Below, one piece after another: positions 1 to 10,871 of a stretch of DNA of 64,000 bases (position 1 is the first letter of the stretch; each line of letters starts with the position of its first letter). The notes below the pieces were generated by a model, which made no database searches, was not told the origin of the DNA, and saw nothing but the letters and a program-made list of their open reading frames with translations. The DNA is from Dichetophora obliterata (taxonomy: Eukaryota; Arthropoda; Insecta; Diptera; Sciomyzidae), in contig OY986435.1 in the NCBI GenBank assembly GCA_963920525.1, forward strand, positions 98,474,115 to 98,538,114, written 5' to 3'. Made by a program: the position numbers and the translations under genes.

Positions 1-96
1 CTTTCTTGTCGTTCATTTTGTTCGTACTCAATCGAATTCAGTTTGTTCCAAAATCAATTGAACTTAAATGAACAAAAATAACGAGAAACACTGAAC

Positions 97-285
97 CATG
101 GCAGAACTAGACAAGGTAGTGTAAGGGCTGAATATGCTCTATTTCTTTGTGACCATAACTGCCAAACTCATATAACACGATGTCCGTTTGCTCGGCGTAC
201 AAATAATTTTGTTTTGATAAATAATTTGACAGTTTAGGGCTGTCAAGCTCTCCGCCCTAACACTATCTTGTCTAATTTTACAATG
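97..285 (+). mobile_element. P-superfamily-like MITE (left-arm copy)
   Basis: A 189-bp element starting CATGGCAGAACTAGACAAGG and ending in the related inverted sequence ...CTAATTTTACAATG. It is flanked by perfect 8-bp direct repeats CACTGAAC at 89-96 and 286-293. It contains about 30 bp matching the terminus of the MITE at 19669-19804 (TGTCCGTTTGCTCGGCGTAC). CATG termini and 8-bp target duplications fit the P superfamily; this is inference, as no transposase is encoded. Confidence 0.85.
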
Positions 286-461
286 CACTGAACATAGTTC
301 ATGCAAGATTGCACAAGTACGTACTTTCGTACCTTTTTGGGCACGTATTTTCCTACAAGAAATAGGTAACCGAAACTCTAAAGGTTGAATTAAAATAGAC
401 GTAATGTAAAGTTGTCAACTGTCATCGGGACGGAACGTTATGTAAGAAAACGTTGTAGCAA

Positions 462-545
462 TTATAATAGGCAGTAGCCAGGCCGTTTTTTGTCGTAAAT
501 AATTGCACGTTCCCGTACAAGTTCAATTAAAACTTCGTCATCCAT
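462..545 (-). pseudogene. MADF-domain N-terminal fragment (left-arm copy)
   Basis: Mirror copy of the 27-residue MADF-like reading frame at 3756-3839; see that entry. Confidence 0.45.
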
Positions 546-823
546 AGCTGTGGATACATAGAACTATCACATTTATAACGAAAACTCAACAAAAAGCGCA
601 GTTCAACAATATGAAATAGCGCAATAATCGAATCTAACCTCAATGTTTAGTTGTTCTTTGAACAGACGTAATGAAAGTAACGTAGAAATCGAAATTCAAC
701 GGATCTTTACGTCCCGTTACATTACGTTATGTTTAAGAAAGTATTGTTTGAAACAATTAGTGAAAGAACACACTGCTCAATTGACATTTGACCACATTAC
801 GTTACTTACTTACTTATTTGGCG

Positions 824-1399
824 CTACAACCGTATGTCAGTCTTGGCCTCATCTAAGAATTTGCGCCAGCCATTTCTGTCTTTCGCTTGCTGGTGCCAGT
901 TGGAAATTCCAAGCTTCGTCAAGTTGTCCTCTACTTGGTCTTTCCAACGAAGATGCGGTCGTCCTCTTCTGCGTTGACCGCCGCTGGGTACCGAATCGAA
1001 TGTTTTCCTCACTGGAGCATCGTCTTTCATGCGCTGAACATTACCAAGCCAGCGAAGCCACTCGATTTTAATGCGCTTGACTATGCCGATGTCAGCGTAC
1101 AGCTCATACAGCTTATCATTCCACCGTATTCGGTACTCGCCATTGTCGCAGATTGGTCCATAGATCTTACGAAGAATCTTTCTCTCGAATGCTCCTAAAG
1201 TCTTTTCATCTGAACTGCTCAGCGTCCAGGTTTGTGATGCATAAAGTAGGACGGGCATGATGAGCGATTTATAGAGCGTGATTTTCGTTCGTCGAGAGAG
1301 GGCTCTGCTTCTCAATTGCCTACTGAGCCCAAAGTAACACCTGTTGGCAAGAGTTATTCTTCGTTTAATCTCAATGCTGATGTCATTGGTTGAGTTTAT
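824..1399 (-). pseudogene. LINE 3' end, inverted duplicate
   Basis: Minus-strand copy of the last part of the LINE at 1420-3477, identical to 2902-3477. It encodes the C-terminal region of a non-LTR retrotransposon ORF2 (SLIMPVLLYASQTWTLSSSD... to the stop at 824). It has no upstream RT domain and is just half of the foldback. Confidence 0.85.
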
Positions 1400-1419
1400 T
1401 GGTCATTGGTCACGACGTA

Positions 1420-3477
1420 AAAAGCGTGCTTGGTGACTGCAACGCTAAGGTGCGCAAGGAAAATATTTTTGGTCCAACAGTCGGAAAGTTCAGCCTCCAC
1501 GACAACACCTCCGATAACGGAATGAGGCTGATTGACTTCGCCGCAGCACGAAACATGGTCGTAAGTAGCACTAGATTCAAGCATCTCAATATTCATAAAG
1601 CCACCCCTGTCTTGGGAATCAAATCAGGGATGTCCCCTGATCAAAAAACAAAAAATCAAATTGATCGCGTTTTGATCGACGGAAGGTACTCTTCCAGTGT
1701 TTTGAATGTACGCGCGATCCGTGGTGTCCGCGAGATCCGTACACGTCTGTGCGCAGCTAAAAATACACGCAACCCTACACAGAGAAAGCTAGACGTCGAC
1801 AAGCTGCAATCGAAACAGACAGCCGATGCTTTCGCCACTCGACACTCACTCCTGCTTCAAAGCACTCATCCAATCGATGATATATGCGCGCAGTGGACAC
1901 ACATTTCTAACTCCATGCGAGCGGCTGCTAAAGAGGTGATTGGCTACCACCGCCCTCGCCGAAACCAGTGGTACGACCAGGAGTGTCGCGACGCCAAGGC
2001 AGAGAAAGACGCCGCCTACAAAGCCACCCTGCAGTCGGTTGTAACGCACGCTGCTAAGGAGCTATACAAAGAAAAGAGGAGGGAAGAGAGACGTATTTTC
2101 AAGTGGAAAAAAAGAGAGACAGAAAAGCGCGAGCAGGAGAAGATTGAGATGTATGGAGACAGGAATGAGACCCGAAAATTTTTCGAAAAAATAAGACGCC
2201 TTGCCGATGGTTTTAAAACCGGGGCCTCTTCCTGCAAGGATGAAAACGGGAATCTAGTGACAGATGTCCAGAGTACACTGACGTTATGGAGGGAACACTT
2301 CTCTAAACTTTTAAATGGCGACGCTGACAACAATCCCGCCAACAGAGATGATATTCCGGAAACCCCAATTTCGGATGACAGCGTCGAGGTTCCGCTGCCC
2401 GACTATGATGAAGTTCTGACAGCTATAGCTTGGCTTAAAAATAAGAAAGCCGCGGGAGCTGATGGCTTACCTGCTGAGCTCTTTAAGAACGGAGGCGAAA
2501 CTTTACTTAAATGCATTCACGAGCTTTTATGCAGAATATGGTCGGAAGAATGAATTCCGAACGATTGGAATCTCAGTGTGCTCTGCCCAATCTACAAGAA
2601 AGGCGATCCCACTATCTGTGCCAATTACCGTGAGATAAGCCTTCTTAATATCGCATATAAGGTCCTGTCGAGCGTTTTATGTGAAAAATTGAAGCCCATT
2701 ATCGATATCATTGGCCATAATACGCGCGAAGTCAGTGCAGCATTTTCCAGATTAGAAAGAGAGTCAAGTCGAATGGGTCTGGCAGTGAATGCAGATAAGA
2801 CGAAATACTTGGTGTCAACAAACAAACAGTCCCAGCGTATTGGAACCCACGTTACAGTTGACAATACCTCCTTCGAGGACTTCGTTTATCTGGGATCCAG
2901 CATAAACTCAACCAATGACATCAGCATTGAGATTAAACGAAGAATAACTCTTGCCAACAGGTGTTACTTTGGGCTCAGTAGGCAATTGAGAAGCAGAGCC
3001 CTCTCTCGACGAACGAAAATCACGCTCTATAAATCGCTCATCATGCCCGTCCTACTTTATGCATCACAAACCTGGACGCTGAGCAGTTCAGATGAAAAGA
3101 CTTTAGGAGCATTCGAGAGAAAGATTCTTCGTAAGATCTATGGACCAATCTGCGACAATGGCGAGTACCGAATACGGTGGAATGATAAGCTGTATGAGCT
3201 GTACGCTGACATCGGCATAGTCAAGCGCATTAAAATCGAGTGGCTTCGCTGGCTTGGTAATGTTCAGCGCATGAAAGACGATGCTCCAGTGAGGAAAACA
3301 TTCGATTCGGTACCCAGCGGCGGTCAACGCAGAAGAGGACGACCGCATCTTCGTTGGAAAGACCAAGTAGAGGACAACTTGACGAAGCTTGGAATTTCCA
3401 ACTGGCACCAGCAAGCGAAAGACAGAAATGGCTGGCGCAAATTCTTAGATGAGGCCAAGACTGACATACGGTTGTAG
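1420..3477 (+). pseudogene. Defective non-LTR retrotransposon ORF2 (EN-RT, RTE-like)
   Basis: Two open frames, 1390-2553 and 2578-3477, carry pieces of an APE-type endonuclease plus reverse transcriptase. The first has the endonuclease C-terminus (NGMRLIDFAAARNMVVSSTR; IDRVLIDGRYSSSVLNVRAI) but lacks the SDHYLV-type catalytic end. It continues through the linker to AAGADGLPAELFK, the RT finger motif. One stop (TGA near 2551) separates it from the second frame (LCPIYKKGDPTICANYREIS). That frame jumps from the early RT fingers to GLAVNADKTKYLV, so the palm with the FADD-type catalytic box is deleted. The C-terminus and the AAGT-repeat tail resemble RTE-like insect LINEs. The element is 5' truncated and cannot be active. 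Confidence 0.85.
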
Positions 3478-3755
3478 CGCCAAATAAGTAAGTAAGTAAC
3501 GTAATGTGGTCAAATGTCAATTGAGCAGTGTGTTCTTTCACTAATTGTTTCAAACAATACTTTCTTAAACATAACGTAATGTAACGGGACGTAAAGATCC
3601 GTTGAATTTCGATTTCTACGTTACTTTCATTACGTCTGTTCAAAGAACAACTAAACATTGAGGTTAGATTCGATTATTGCGCTATTTCATATTGTTGAAC
3701 TGCGCTTTTTGTTGAGTTTTCGTTATAAATGTGATAGTTCTATGTATCCACAGCT

Positions 3756-3839
3756 ATGGATGACGAAGTTTTAATTGAACTTGTACGGGAACGTGCAATT
3801 ATTTACGACAAAAAACGGCCTGGCTACTGCCTATTATAA
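3756..3839 (+). pseudogene. MADF-domain N-terminal fragment
   Basis: A short frame opening MDDEVLIELVRERAIIYDKK and stopping after 27 residues. The pattern (acidic start, (D/E)xxLIELV, then xxLYDxxxx) is the start of a MADF domain, the Myb-like DNA-binding module of Adf-1 relatives and of the accessory protein of many PIF/Harbinger transposons. The rest of the domain is missing. Flanking sequences AACGTAATGTAACGGGACG near 3575 and TTACATTACGTC near 3892 point inward towards it, so it may be the remains of a Harbinger-type element of about 330 bp. Confidence 0.5.
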
Positions 3840-4015
3840 TTGCTACAACGTTTTCTTACATAACGTTCCGTCCCGATGACAGTTGACAACTTTACATTAC
3901 GTCTATTTTAATTCAACCTTTAGAGTTTCGGTTACCTATTTCTTGTAGGAAAATACGTGCCCAAAAAGGTACGAAAGTACGTACTTGTGCAATCTTGCAT
4001 GAACTATGTTCAGTG

Positions 4016-4204
4016 CATTGTAAAATTAGACAAGATAGTGTTAGGGCGGAGAGCTTGACAGCCCTAAACTGTCAAATTATTTATCAAAACAAAATTATTT
4101 GTACGCCGAGCAAACGGACATCGTGTTATATGAGTTTGGCAGTTATGGTCACAAAGAAATAGAGCATATTCAGCCCTTACACTACCTTGTCTAGTTCTGC
4201 CATG
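4016..4204 (-). mobile_element. P-superfamily-like MITE (right-arm copy)
   Basis: Mirror image of the element at 97-285, with the same 8-bp target duplication at 4008-4015 and 4205-4212. The identical duplication shows that this insertion came before the inverted duplication of the locus. Confidence 0.85.
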
Positions 4205-4365
4205 GTTCAGTGTTTCTCGTTATTTTTGTTCATTTAAGTTCAATTGATTTTGGAACAAACTGAATTCGATTGAGTACGAACAAAATGAACGACAAGAAAG
4301 AAAAATAACTAAATTCACCAAGCTACGGTTTTAGTCTTTAGTTTGACACTTTTTTGTGTCTGCAC

Positions 4366-5676
4366 CATGGTGCAATTATTTAGGTGGAAGCGGTTTTTTC
4401 AACTCTCAACAGAAATTAATACTAGCCTTGCCAAAAACAGCTGATGGCAAATTTGTGAAAGTATTTGTTTTTTAATTTTGTGTATTTGCCAAGACCTTCA
4501 ACTAGATCATGGCAGAATTATACAGGTAGTGTTCACAACTGCTTATTTTCTCTTCAAAACGAAAACATAGCCTGCCAAAAACAACTGTTAGTGAAAAAAA
4601 GCGAAAAAGAAAGCGAGCGTCGAAAGCTAAAATAATAAAAATCAAATAAGAATATTTTGTGCGTTTAAATAAACAAATAAACATTTTAAATCATGAAAGT
4701 TGTAAAAAAATCGTGTGTGATTAGTGCAAAAATCATATTTATTTTTATATTTGTTTTATTTCGCCCATGGTGCTCGGGCGAAGGTGCTCTTCTACAAGGA
4801 CACTGCCATTGCAGCTCTGGTATGGTTCCACTTTTGAGCATTGTGTACAAACTTTCCAGCTTCTCAGCTGTTGGTTCATATTCGTCATCATCTAGCACAC
4901 ATGAATAGCTCCAGATTCTTTGACAAATAATCGACCGCAGTCTCCACTATAGCTGCACAGCTGCCCGCTTAAGCTGAGTCACTCAAACTTGCCGTAAAAT
5001 AAGATAAAATGTAATAAGTATATCATGGCACAAAACATATTCTTTACCTTCCGAAAATACACCACTTTTAATGAATATTTGTTTTATTTGGAACATACTC
5101 ATCTGCAGCTGCTGAGGTTGTTCTATTTTTCACTTCAACATTTTTAGTGTTGGTTATGTTTTCACTTATTGACAATGGCCGATTGAAAGCGCTCTCTTTT
5201 TGAGTAAATTTTTTGACAGCTTTGATTTCCATAAAAACTGTCAACACTACCTGGGTAATTCTTCTATGATCTACATTATCTTATTCTGTCGATGTGTTTT
5301 AAGCTAATAGCCTTGCTGTAATAGACCAACCTTCTAGCTCCGAGCCTAATTAATACCAACAAATTGCGTCTAAAGCAAGCAAAGGATTTGCTGCTGCTGA
5401 TCGATTTCCTTGCATATCAGATATTCATTTGCACACCATTTCTTATCACGTGCTCTTTTAGCTTTCTGATTAACTTGTATTGAAAACATATATTAGTTAA
5501 CAAAACAAAAAAGTTTAAAGCAGCATAAGCGAACGACCAAATACTTTTCTAAGAGATTCTTATAACGAATCACTTGACACTTTTAAACAACCTCGCTCTT
5601 TTAGAGAAAATTTTTTGAAACTATAGCAAAATTGATGGTGTGAAAAAACCGCTTCCACTTGGATAATTACACCATG
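4366..5676 (+). mobile_element. Outer P-like TIR element, about 1.3 kb
   Basis: Ends are CATGGTGCAATTATTTAGGT and its inverted counterpart ...GATAATTACACCATG, followed inward by the matching tract GGAAGCGGTTTTTTCA/TGAAAAAACCGCTTCC. The flanks GTCTGCAC and GTCTAAAT agree at 5 of 8 positions, a decayed target duplication at best. It contains a second, related element at 4508-5268. Confidence 0.75.
4508..5268 (+). mobile_element. Inner P-like TIR element nested in the outer one
   Basis: Starts CATGGCAGAATTATACAGGT, then AGTGTT, and ends ...AACACTACCTGGGTAATTCTTCTATG, the same terminus family as 97-285. The 8-bp flanks AACTAGAT and ATCTACAT differ at two positions. The interior has small frames (4502-4684 minus, 4693-4908 plus) with no recognisable domain; I treat it as non-autonomous. 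Confidence 0.75.
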
Positions 5677-5684
5677 GTCTAAAT

Positions 5685-6548
5685 CTTTTGCGAAAGCTGT
5701 CAAACTTGTGAATTAGTACAAAAATATTACATGCCTTATGAATTCCATTAGCATTTTTTCTATCCTCTTCAAGAATACTACATTTTTTGTTCTTTTTAAA
5801 AAAAGATATGTTGACCTTAATATAAATCGTGTTCTTTTCTGGAAAATGTTAACCGCAAAAGTATAACAAATGAAGAATTTTCATATCTGTAAATTCGACG
5901 GTTCCGCATTCTGCCCTCTTGTAATACCAACATAAAAACGCAAAAAAATAATTTTGACATAAATTTTAACAAAAAGTTGCAGTTTTGAAAAATTTCTGAA
6001 ATGTATTCCTATATTTTTTTGATTAAAGTGGTTAGTTGTAATAAAACTGAATTCCTCGAATATTAAAAGTTCCATGCAGTCGGCACTATACATAACCTCA
6101 TTCGTTAATACATCGAAATTTAAAACAACAGTGCAGCCAATATTAAATTAAAAAAAACTAATTTTTTCTGTTCTTTTCTCAGTTCAAAAGAGGTCAACAT
6201 TCTGTAAATTCAGGTCAGAATCTAAAAAATTATGCATTTTGTGAGGTCAGAATTTTTTCAGAAAAGAATGAACCATACAATTTGTTAAAAGTACCTCTAC
6301 ACCCAACTAGAACTGATAGTCCAAATTTCGGTTGCAGCGACGTCGTAGCGTTTATTTTTGTGTCAAAATTGACATGATGTTACATATTGGTTACGTTACA
6401 GGGACCACTATGTGGTGCAACACAACGCCGACATTAATGGTATTCCCTTAAAGCCTCGGAAACTGCTTAAAACTCGTAAACTGATTCATTTTAAACAAAT
6501 TGGGAGTTTCAGAACTATTTTGTATGGAAGTTTTTTTACGATGTTTAA
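5685..6548. other. AT-rich spacer, no gene seen
   Basis: No coding frame with recognisable protein similarity. The words TGTTGACCTT near 5809 and AGGTCAACA near 6191 form a weak inverted pair that could be worn element ends, but I cannot support an element. Confidence 0.5.
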
Positions 6549-6997
6549 AGGCGAATTTACACATTTCATTAAAAACGATGATAGTGAACGTTGAACGATG
6601 ACAGTGAATCAATTTTTAATTTACATTATTCAAAGTGTAAATTTGAAATTTGATGGATGATTCGGTGTTGAATGTCAAAATATATTCTCTGGCTGATTAA
6701 TTTTATTGACTTTTAAAAAATTAAGTAAATAAAAGCTATTCAGCAATTAAATAAAAAAAAAAATATAAACTTTCTGCTTCAAATTATGTTAACACCTTTC
6801 AATTGTGTTTTAGTACGAATGACACATCAGTTCGGTTTGCTTTCACTTTCATCAAAAGTAGGAAGACCTTCTACTTCTTTCACTGTTCAATGTGGATGAC
6901 AATCATCTTAATTTTAAAGATGAAACTCAATTTACATTTTACAAATCAGATGATTCATCCAAAGTGAAGGATGATAGTGAATCGTGTAAATTCGCCT
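6549..6997 (+). mobile_element. MITE family T, copy 1 (TAA target duplication)
   Basis: A 449-bp non-coding element with termini AGGCGAATTTACAC and GTGTAAATTCGCCT, flanked on both sides by TAA. A second copy at 17170-17616 is about 95% identical by eye. Subterminal direct repeats of the form ACGATGATAGTGAA occur at both ends. A 3-bp TWA target duplication is the habit of PIF/Harbinger elements, so that superfamily is inferred. Confidence 0.88.
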
Positions 6998-7000
6998 TAA

Positions 7001-7318
7001 GCTACAATTTCAGTGCTTAAACCATGTAAACAAATTTGCTTAAACTTTTAGCTGTCAAACAGTACAAACTTTAGTGGTAGCTTTTTTTCTTTTGTGCGCT
7101 GGTCTTTAAAATATTTGTTTAATTCAGATGTTTTAAATATTTCACTAATTCATTCTTTTTGTTTTGTTTCAGCATGTTAAATGTTGAAGTTATGTAAATT
7201 AACATTTTCTTATACCAGCTGTTTTTGTCACATGCATGTCAAATTCATCAGATGTCTAAAGGTGCGTTCCTTTGACATAAGCTGGGAATTAAAGTTTTTT
7301 CTGAATGACCTTGTTATT
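7001..7318. other. Spacer without recognisable features
   Basis: AT-rich non-coding DNA between the MITE and the foldback; nothing supported. Confidence 0.5.
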
Positions 7319-7536
7319 TATTATGTTGACTTTATATGATTTAAATACAAATTCTAAATGTTTGATAGTTTAAATCATACTTGATTTTAAATACAAACTC
7401 TAGTTGTTGATTGACCTAAAGCTCAATAAACTATTTTAAACTATCCAACAACTAGAATTTGTATTTAAAATCAAGTTTGATTTAAACTATCAAACATTTA
7501 GAATTTGTATTTAAATCATATAAAGTCAACATAATA
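7319..7536. repeat. 218-bp foldback (MITE-like)
   Basis: Two arms of about 90 bp (7319-7410 and 7446-7536) are reverse complements with a few mismatches around a short loop; the outer end is TATTATGTTGACTTTATATG and its complement. Non-coding. The long-hairpin form is typical of MITEs of the Tc1/mariner type, but no clear TA duplication is left to prove it. Confidence 0.8.
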
Positions 7537-7702
7537 AGTTCGACATTTTACAAGTTTACGAAATGGGAAAATTTTATCGTTAAGGGAACACTATAAATGT
7601 TAAAATTATTTTGAAGTTATTACTTATCACATTTTAGTATAAATGCATTATAGAGTTGCAAATTATGCTTACAGCCATATATATAATTAATTATTTATTA
7701 AG

Positions 7703-8105
7703 CAGCCTCGATAGTCTAGTGGGAGCGCGCTTGACTGTCGCACAGGGGTCCCAGGTTCGACCTGGCCTGGCCATGCTCCTACGCTATAACCTTTCTTTCC
7801 TTATTTCTAATCAAAGAAATTTTAAAACACGTCAATTTACGAGCAATTGTTGAAGTTGATGGTGGTAGGAAAAGTTTGTAGAGAGGAGCGCTTAGTAACT
7901 TGATTTGACTGAGGGCAGGGCATAACACTTGCTTCAGATTTAATATCACATGTTTCTATAGCTTCTGCCACATTAAGAACATCCTACATAAAAGTTTAAC
8001 TGTGTTACTCCCTTCTTCCATTCTGTGGTATCACAACGGACCCGTAATGGTCTAAGTGGGCTGGTCTTAAGACCTTCCGCCACCTTAACCTAACATCACC
8101 TAACC
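7703..8105 (+). mobile_element. tRNA-derived SINE (tRNA-Asp-like head)
   Basis: 7705-7773 resembles a tRNA-Asp gene: it has an A box (TAGTCTAGTGGG), an anticodon-region CTGTCGC with GTC, and a B box (GGTTCGACC). The acceptor stem does not pair, so it is not a working tRNA. A non-tRNA body follows and ends near 8090 in an AACCTAAC-type tail. The A and B boxes would give internal RNA polymerase III promotion. The exact 3' limit is uncertain. Confidence 0.65.
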
Positions 8106-8109
8106 TTAT

Positions 8110-8498
8110 ATTGTGAAAGTATAAATACTCATTTGTGTTAACAAAAATCTAATTATTTGGAGCTAAATGAAGATGGGAAAGAACATTTTCGGTAAAAGAA
8201 AAGCGAAAACCCACTTAAAAATATAAGCGCAAGCTGAATTCAGTAAATTTTATAACAATTGCATATATTAAAAAAAATATTTTAAAAAGTTTTGTGAAAA
8301 AAGTATTGTTTACAAATTTTGGTAATAGTTTTTAATGTAAGCAATCATTTAAACATAGTTAAAAAGCTTAACAATACAATATAAAAGCAGTTCCATGTTT
8401 ATTGCAAGGAAAATCCAAAATTAAGTGATGCATTTTTTAAAGGTAAAACTTTATAAATCGTTACAACATTGTATTACCTAGTGGTGAAGCAGTTTTAA
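8110..8498. other. AT-rich spacer
   Basis: No coding potential or repeat structure that I can support. Confidence 0.5.
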
Positions 8499-9340
8499 CC
8501 CATTAAGCGCCGGCGTTGCTTTAAAGCAACGCTTATATTAAAAAAATCTCAAAAATCAACGCATTGAGCTTTTGACTTGAAATTTGGGGGAGACAAAGTC
8601 TAACCAATTGACTTTAAAGGCAGCTAATAAACTTTCGAATTTCTTAAGGGGGAGAAATACCTTTGGGGGGAGAAATAACCTTTGGAGTTACTGAAAAAAT
8701 CACCCTTTTTAGACATTTTTTTGAACAGTTTACTAAACTTAAACAAAGCTGTTATTTAGCAAATTATGACTGAAATGTAAAGCCAAATCATCAAATTAAT
8801 GCTCAACAAATAAAAACTTCACTTCAAGTGATCTTTCAACATTTTAAATACTTTGATATATTTTTAAATGGTGTTGCTTTAAAAACACCTGATATGAAAA
8901 CTGCTCTAATACATTTTGTTTAGTCTTTGTTCAAGTAAAAGTTAACTGTTTTCTCTGAAAATACTAATCTGTTTTATTTCTGTTTTATTGCATTGGGTAA
9001 AGGTGTAAGAGTAAAAATGGTGTTTCGAGAAAATCGAGTCTTAAGTTCTTGAGAGCTTATAGTTCGTAAGCTAATGGTTCAATTTGGTGATTTCTTTTTT
9101 AAAATTAATTCTGAAGTTTATTTTTGAATAAATTTTGAATGATCAAATTTATGTGTTATTTTTAAAGATATATATTATATTTAGTTTTTTTTAAAAAAGT
9201 CATGTCGGACTTTTTTTCTGAAATACCAGATTTTTGGTTTTTTCTAAACTCAGAATTTGTTATCTAGGGAGCAAAATAAGCAATTCTTGTAAAAAATCAT
9301 CGTAGTCAGTCGACGAAATAACATGTCGGCGGTTAATGGG
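8499..9340 (+). mobile_element. piggyBac-type non-autonomous element
   Basis: Termini CCCATTAAGCGCCG and CGGCGGTTAATGGG form inverted repeats, and the flanks are TTAA (left) and ATAA (right), a one-base decay of the TTAA target used by piggyBac elements. The 842-bp interior is non-coding and includes a near-direct repeat (GGGGGAGAAATA, 8647 and 8667). Class assigned from the target site and the CCC ends. Confidence 0.65.
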
Positions 9341-9701
9341 ATAAAAAGGAATGTCACATTGAAGGCATAGTTACAATATAGAAATTATGCCTCTATAGTC
9401 AAAATAACGTAATTGTGTGCCGTGTTATTTCTAAAACGGAAATAAAACTAAATAGGAATTTTTACAAATTTTCCCAAAAATATTTTCCAAATCAGTATCG
9501 CTGCAAAAATTGTCGTGTAAAAAATTTGTCCTAAGTAGCCTGTAGTCGCAAAACATTACTTGGGCACTATATGATTCATACATATGACACGTCAAAAACT
9601 GGTGCCGGGACATAGCCCCAAGGGACATAATCCCAAATTTCGTTTTGAAAGAGGGCATAATCCCAAAAATTGGATTTAGGAATATGACCGCGTATTAAGC
9701 G

Positions 9702-10043
9702 TATTAGTGGCGGCCGTAGACTAGTGGGTAGAGTGCGTGGCCCCTAAGCTAAAGAACCGCGGCAGCCCGGGTTCAATTCCAGCTCAGACCGAAGCTGGAA
9801 ATTAATTTTGAATTAATTTTTCTGTTTGGTCGTCACCTCTCTGCAGACAATGGCAAACCTCAGAGAGTAAAAATTGCTATGTAAAGCTTCTTGAGAACAT
9901 AAGCCGTTCGGAGTCGGCATAAAACACGTAGGTCCAGTTCTCGGTCATTTGGGATCAAACATTTAATAACACGCACAACACAATTGATCAATAGAAGCTA
10001 GGTCGAAGTCCTTGCAAGGGCTGAAATGGCCAGTTTATTTTTT
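9702..10043 (+). mobile_element. tRNA-derived SINE inside the large TIR element
   Basis: The head from 9707 has an A box (TAGACTAGTGGGTAGAGTGC) and a B box (GGGTTCAATTCC), the two RNA polymerase III promoter parts of a tRNA. The body contains GCCGTTCGGAGTCGGC, a word I recall from dispersed fly SINEs; that recollection is unverified. It ends in a T-rich tract near 10040. The direct repeat TATTAAGCG on both sides (about 9692 and 10050) looks like the target duplication. Confidence 0.72.
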
Positions 10044-10452
10044 TTTATTATTAAGCGGTCATAATCCCAAATGGGGGTTCTGACCACTTGGAACTATGTC
10101 CGCTTTTAAGAGGTCATAATCCCAAGTGGTTTCAACAAATACTGATATCTGTGTCGATAAGCAATAACAGCTTAAGTCCGATTTCGAAGTTTCGAGAAAC
10201 CTTGCTTCAAAGTTTTCAATCGCCATGTAAGTTATATGAAAGGGTATTTTAATTTTATGTCATAACTTTGGCTAAGGTAATGCTAACAGCTCCAGACTTT
10301 GTGTGTTTATAGTGCTATTTGCGTGGAACGCAGCTGCATCAATAACTCAGATCTGTCTTAAGTCGACTAAAACTATTTTTCTTAAAATAGATATAAAAGA
10401 AAATGATTTGCCCTTGCACGAAATGGTGATAACAACATCAACAAGGTCAAAT

Positions 10453-10762
10453 TGTAGCAAGGGACTTGGTAAGACAGCGAAAGCGTCAGTACCAGTTTAG
10501 TCGCGTAATAGTCTTTTTTTAATAAGGATCGTACGATTACTTCGTATGCCTTTCGCTACAGAAAAAAATATCTTTCCTTTTCAATATTTTCTATCGTAAT
10601 TAATATTTTATTTTATAATTTTGAAATATCTAAAATAATTTTCATTGAAATACAAATTATATTTTAAAAGTATTTTAAAGTAATGTAAAGTAAAGTATTT
10701 AAATATTTAAATAATATGACAAAGAGTGAAACTATATAATGACAATAATTTCAATCGTTACA
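10453..10762 (-). repeat. 3' LTR of the gypsy element
   Basis: Partner of the LTR at 14012-14322. On the minus strand it starts TGTAACGATTG directly after the polypurine tract. Confidence 0.92.
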
Positions 10763-10774
10763 AACTCCCCCTCT
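10763..10774 (-). promoter_or_regulatory. Polypurine tract of the gypsy element
   Basis: AGAGGGGGAGTT on the minus strand, directly upstream of the 3' LTR, is the expected primer site for plus-strand DNA synthesis. Confidence 0.8.
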
Positions 10775-10871
10775 GCTACAGTAAATCGTCCCGATGATGT
10801 AGCAGCAATTTTAGTAATTTCGGAAACCATGTGTTGTGAATTTATTACTTCTTGATATGTGCATCTTCTAT

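Larger units (their letters stand above)
1..1399 (+). repeat. Left arm of a perfect 1.4-kb inverted repeat
   Basis: This stretch is the reverse complement of 2902-4300; paired positions always sum to 4301 with no indel at any point I checked. The match stops between 1399 and 1400. Reading inward, the arm holds a P-like MITE, a MADF-coding scrap and, from about 824, the 3' end of a LINE on the minus strand. The window edge cuts the outer end, so the arm may be longer. Perfect identity means a very recent inverted duplication, an active foldback or an assembly artefact. Confidence 0.93.
2902..4300 (-). repeat. Right arm of the perfect 1.4-kb inverted repeat
   Basis: Mirror of 1-1399. This arm looks like the original copy, because the LINE coding sequence runs unbroken from the spacer into it and ends naturally in an AAGT-repeat tail near 3485-3497. 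The flank beyond (3498-4300) contains the MADF scrap and the P-like MITE with its own 8-bp target duplication, so host or older transposon DNA was duplicated along with the LINE tail. Confidence 0.93.

Noticed and set aside
643..1198. Open frames of 142 and 103 residues on the plus strand
   Set aside because: They are antisense shadows of the inverted LINE tail; the same frames appear mirrored at 3103-3658.
4693..4908. 71-residue frame with signal-peptide-like start
   Set aside because: Lies in the interior of a P-like MITE; overlapping frames on both strands and no homology that I can recognise.
7703..7775. Functional tRNA-Asp gene
   Set aside because: The acceptor stem does not pair and the sequence continues into a SINE body.
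8080..8105. Telomere-like TTAGG repeats (AACCTAAC)
   Set aside because: Only a few irregular units at the end of a SINE; higher flies lack TTAGG telomeres.
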